From an uncultured Lachnospiraceae bacterium (GTDB lineage Bacteria; Bacillota; Clostridia; Lachnospirales; Lachnospiraceae): a stretch of DNA of 8,013 bases. Positions 6,737 through 8,013 of this stretch are shown here, in pieces; position 1 is the stretch's first letter; every line of letters begins with the position of its first letter. The stretch is from positions 1-8,013 of the forward strand of contig CAMNBW010000060.1 of assembly GCA_946533525.1 (NCBI GenBank), in the 5' to 3' direction. Below the pieces are notes generated by a model, which saw only the letters and a list, made by a program, of their open reading frames with translations, was not told the origin of the DNA and did not search any database. Position numbers and translations under genes: made by a program.

Positions 6737-7830
6737 ATTTAAAATTGAGAGAACAATCAAGCTGCGCTTTTGATGCGGTATCCCTTGGAGAGGTAATGCT
6801 GCGTCTCGATCCCGGAGAGGGAAGGATACGCACAACCCGCCATTTTCAGGTCTGGGAAGGCGGCGGAGAGTACAATGTTATCCGCGGCTTAAGGCGCTGC
6901 TTTGGAATGAAGACTGCGGTGCTTACGGCCTTTGCCGACAATGAGGTCGGAAAGCTCATGGAGGACCTCATCCTTCAGGGAGGAGTGGATACATCCCTGA
7001 TTAAATGGATGCCGACCGATGGTATAGGAAGGATTTGCAGGAACGGCCTCAACTTCACGGAAAGAGGCTTTGGCATAAGAGGGGCGGTAGGCTGCTCCGA
7101 CAGGGCCAATACGGCAATATCCAAGGCAAAGCCCGAGGATTTTGATTTCGAGAAGATATTCGGAGAGCTCGGGGCAAGGTGGTTCCACACCGGCGGAATC
7201 TACGCGGCTCTTTCGGAGCAGTCCTGCGAAACCGTAATAGAGGCGATAAAGACCGCTAAAAAATACGGCACAGTGGTTTCCTATGACTTGAACTACCGTC
7301 CTTCCATGTGGAGCGCCATCGGAGGAATAGAGAAGGCCAGGGAAGTAAATAAGGAGATCGCAAAATATGTGGACGTCATGATAGGCAACGAGGAAGACTT
7401 CACGGCCTGCCTCGGCTTTGAGATAGAAGGAAACGAGGAAAATCTTTCCAAGCTCAATCTTGAGGGCTACAAGAAGATGATAGCGAAGGCAGTTGAGACT
7501 TATCCGAACTTCAAGGTTGCCGCTACCACCCTGCGCGAGGTCAAGACCGCGACGGTAAACGACTGGAGCGCTCTATGCTATGCGGACGGCGAGATTTATA
7601 AGGCGAAGGACTACAAGGGTCTGGAAATAATGGACCGTGTAGGCGGCGGAGACTCCTTTGCGTCAGGACTCATTTACGGGCTAATGACGACGAATGACGC
7701 CCAGCTTGCGGTGGATTACGGAGCAGCCCACGGGGCTTTGGCTATGACGACTCCCGGAGATACGACAATGGCAAGCAAGAAGGAAGTAGAAGCAGTAATG
7801 GGCGGAGCAGGAGCCCGGGTACAGAGGTAA
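6733..7830 (+). CDS. kdgK: PfkB-family sugar kinase, probable 2-keto-3-deoxygluconate kinase
   Basis: Probably phosphorylates KDG, the product of both dehydratases encoded upstream, to KDPG for aldolase cleavage. The 365-residue protein is a ribokinase/PfkB fold, longer than the roughly 310 residues of E. coli KdgK. The N-terminal strand AVSLGEVMLRLDP and the WEGGGEYNVIRGLRRCFG block form the sugar-binding side. ILQGGVDTSLI and WFHTGGIYAALSE follow. SYDLNYRPSMW is typical of KDG-kinase-like members, as is VDVMIGNEEDF. The second PfkB signature is DRVGGGDSFASGLIYG, with D307 as the expected catalytic base and G304-G306 as the anion hole; the commoner form is DTxGAGD. The start is set by AGGAG at 6721-6725, 7 bases before the ATG. 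The substrate is inferred from pathway context, because PfkB sequence alone rarely fixes it. Confidence 0.86.
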   Translation: MNLKLREQSSCAFDAVSLGEVMLRLDPGEGRIRTTRHFQVWEGGGEYNVIRGLRRCFGMKTAVLTAFADNEVGKLMEDLILQGGVDTSLIKWMPTDGIGRICRNGLNFTERGFGIRGAVGCSDRANTAISKAKPEDFDFEKIFGELGARWFHTGGIYAALSEQSCETVIEAIKTAKKYGTVVSYDLNYRPSMWSAIGGIEKAREVNKEIAKYVDVMIGNEEDFTACLGFEIEGNEENLSKLNLEGYKKMIAKAVETYPNFKVAATTLREVKTATVNDWSALCYADGEIYKAKDYKGLEIMDRVGGGDSFASGLIYGLMTTNDAQLAVDYGAAHGALAMTTPGDTTMASKKEVEAVMGGAGARVQR

Positions 7831-7842
7831 GAGTTTATTGCA

Positions 7843-7895
7843 AAGTAGTGGAGTAACTATGAGCTATAAGTTTGATATTACTGGGGATAAAACCC
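7843..7895 (+). repeat. Intergenic direct repeat, copy 2 (before kduI)
   Basis: The second copy of the 6658-6710 sequence, starting 13 bases after the kinase stop. The match covers the ribosome site (GGAG, 7850-7853), the ATG (7859) and the sequence downstream. The inverted repeat around the ATG is imperfect here (TAACT/AGCTA), while the downstream pair is longer, TGGG (7882-7885) with CCCA (7893-7896) around GATAAAA. After base 7895 the copies diverge, each running into the ribosome site of its own downstream gene. Confidence 0.85.
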
Positions 7896-7903
7896 ATTTC
7901 TAA
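7859..7903 (+). CDS. Possible 14-residue leader peptide before kduI
   Basis: A tiny reading frame, MSYKFDITGDKTHF, preceded by GGAG five bases upstream and ending in TAA 16 bases before the kduI ATG. The kduI ribosome site lies just beyond this stop, so a translating ribosome would unmask or compete with it. It shares the MSYK-x-DITG-x-KT core with the frame at 6674. Two of the nucleotide differences within the shared codons are synonymous (ACC/ACT, TTT/TTC). Two copies are too few to tell a conserved peptide from a conserved nucleic-acid element. Confidence 0.38.
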   Translation: MSYKFDITGDKTHF

Positions 7904-7905
7904 TT

Positions 7906-7910
7906 GGAGG
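7906..7910 (+). promoter_or_regulatory. Shine-Dalgarno of kduI
   Basis: GGAGG, 9 bases before the ATG at 7920. It lies outside the repeated element and just after the stop of the tiny frame, and it supports the chosen kduI start. Confidence 0.75.
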
Positions 7911-7919
7911 TAAGAAATA

Positions 7920-8013
7920 ATGGACATCAGGTATTCCGCAAATCAGAGGGATGTTAAAAGATATACCACACAGGAGCTCAGAGACGAGTTCCTGATTACG
8001 GGATTATACGAGG
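7920..8013 (+). CDS. kduI: 5-keto-4-deoxyuronate isomerase, N-terminal fragment
   Basis: The first 31 codons of a gene that runs off the window. The N-terminus MDIRYSANQRDVKRYTTQEL followed by RDEFLITGLY matches the start of KduI (E. coli: MDVRQS... then LRNEFLVE). The family is about 275-280 residues, so nearly 90% of the protein is outside. KduI is a cupin-fold, zinc-dependent isomerase converting 5-keto-4-deoxyuronate (DKI) to 2,5-diketo-3-deoxygluconate, which KduD then reduces to KDG. Its place after the kinase links lyase-derived unsaturated uronates to the same KDG pool. The metal-binding cupin motifs cannot be checked here. Confidence 0.88.
   Translation, partial: MDIRYSANQRDVKRYTTQELRDEFLITGLYE

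Noticed and set aside
7838..7870. Possible sigma-70 promoter (TTGCAA ... TATGAG/TATAAG) before kduI
   Set aside because: The spacings (about 14 or 21 bases) are outside the usual 16-18 and the boxes are poor matches.

Overview
The window is a dense, single-strand gene cluster for hexuronate (glucuronate and galacturonate) breakdown. All genes lie on the + strand, with gaps from a few bases of overlap up to 89 bases. I see no internal terminator or convincing internal promoter, so it reads as one polycistronic unit cut at both ends. Strong AGGAG/GGAGG Shine-Dalgarno sites, ATA/AGA/AGG-rich codon use, mid-range GC and protein similarity suggest a Firmicute of the Clostridia, probably a Lachnospiraceae-like gut or rumen anaerobe. 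That placement is inference; there is no rRNA to confirm it.

Layout: 3-509 is the C-terminal third of tagaturonate reductase (UxaB). 509-2005 is altronate dehydratase (UxaA) and 2002-3423 is uronate isomerase (UxaC), with stop/start overlaps of 1 and 4 bases. 3438-3926 is a small two-helix membrane protein with a YcxB-like C-terminal domain. 3946-5013 is mannonate dehydratase (UxuA). 5046-6659 is a mannitol-dehydrogenase-family fructuronate reductase (UxuB-like). 6733-7830 is a PfkB-family sugar kinase, probably 2-keto-3-deoxygluconate (KDG) kinase. 7920 to the end is the start of 5-keto-4-deoxyuronate isomerase (KduI).

The genes form a converging pathway. UxaC isomerises galacturonate to tagaturonate and glucuronate to fructuronate. 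UxaB plus UxaA, and UxuB plus UxuA, turn these into KDG through altronate and mannonate respectively. The kinase then makes KDPG. KduI adds a third inlet for unsaturated uronates released by polysaccharide lyases. KDPG aldolase, KduD, a transporter and a regulator are not in the window.

The least explained feature is a roughly 53-bp sequence present twice, in the two longest intergenic gaps (6658-6710 before the kinase, 7843-7895 before kduI). The copies match at about 47 of 53 positions. Each carries a Shine-Dalgarno and an ATG opening a tiny reading frame (20 and 14 codons) with a shared peptide core, MSYK-x-DITG-x-KT. The first of these frames ends in a 4-base overlap with the kinase start. 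The other unusual element is the YcxB-like membrane protein inside an otherwise purely cytosolic catabolic operon.
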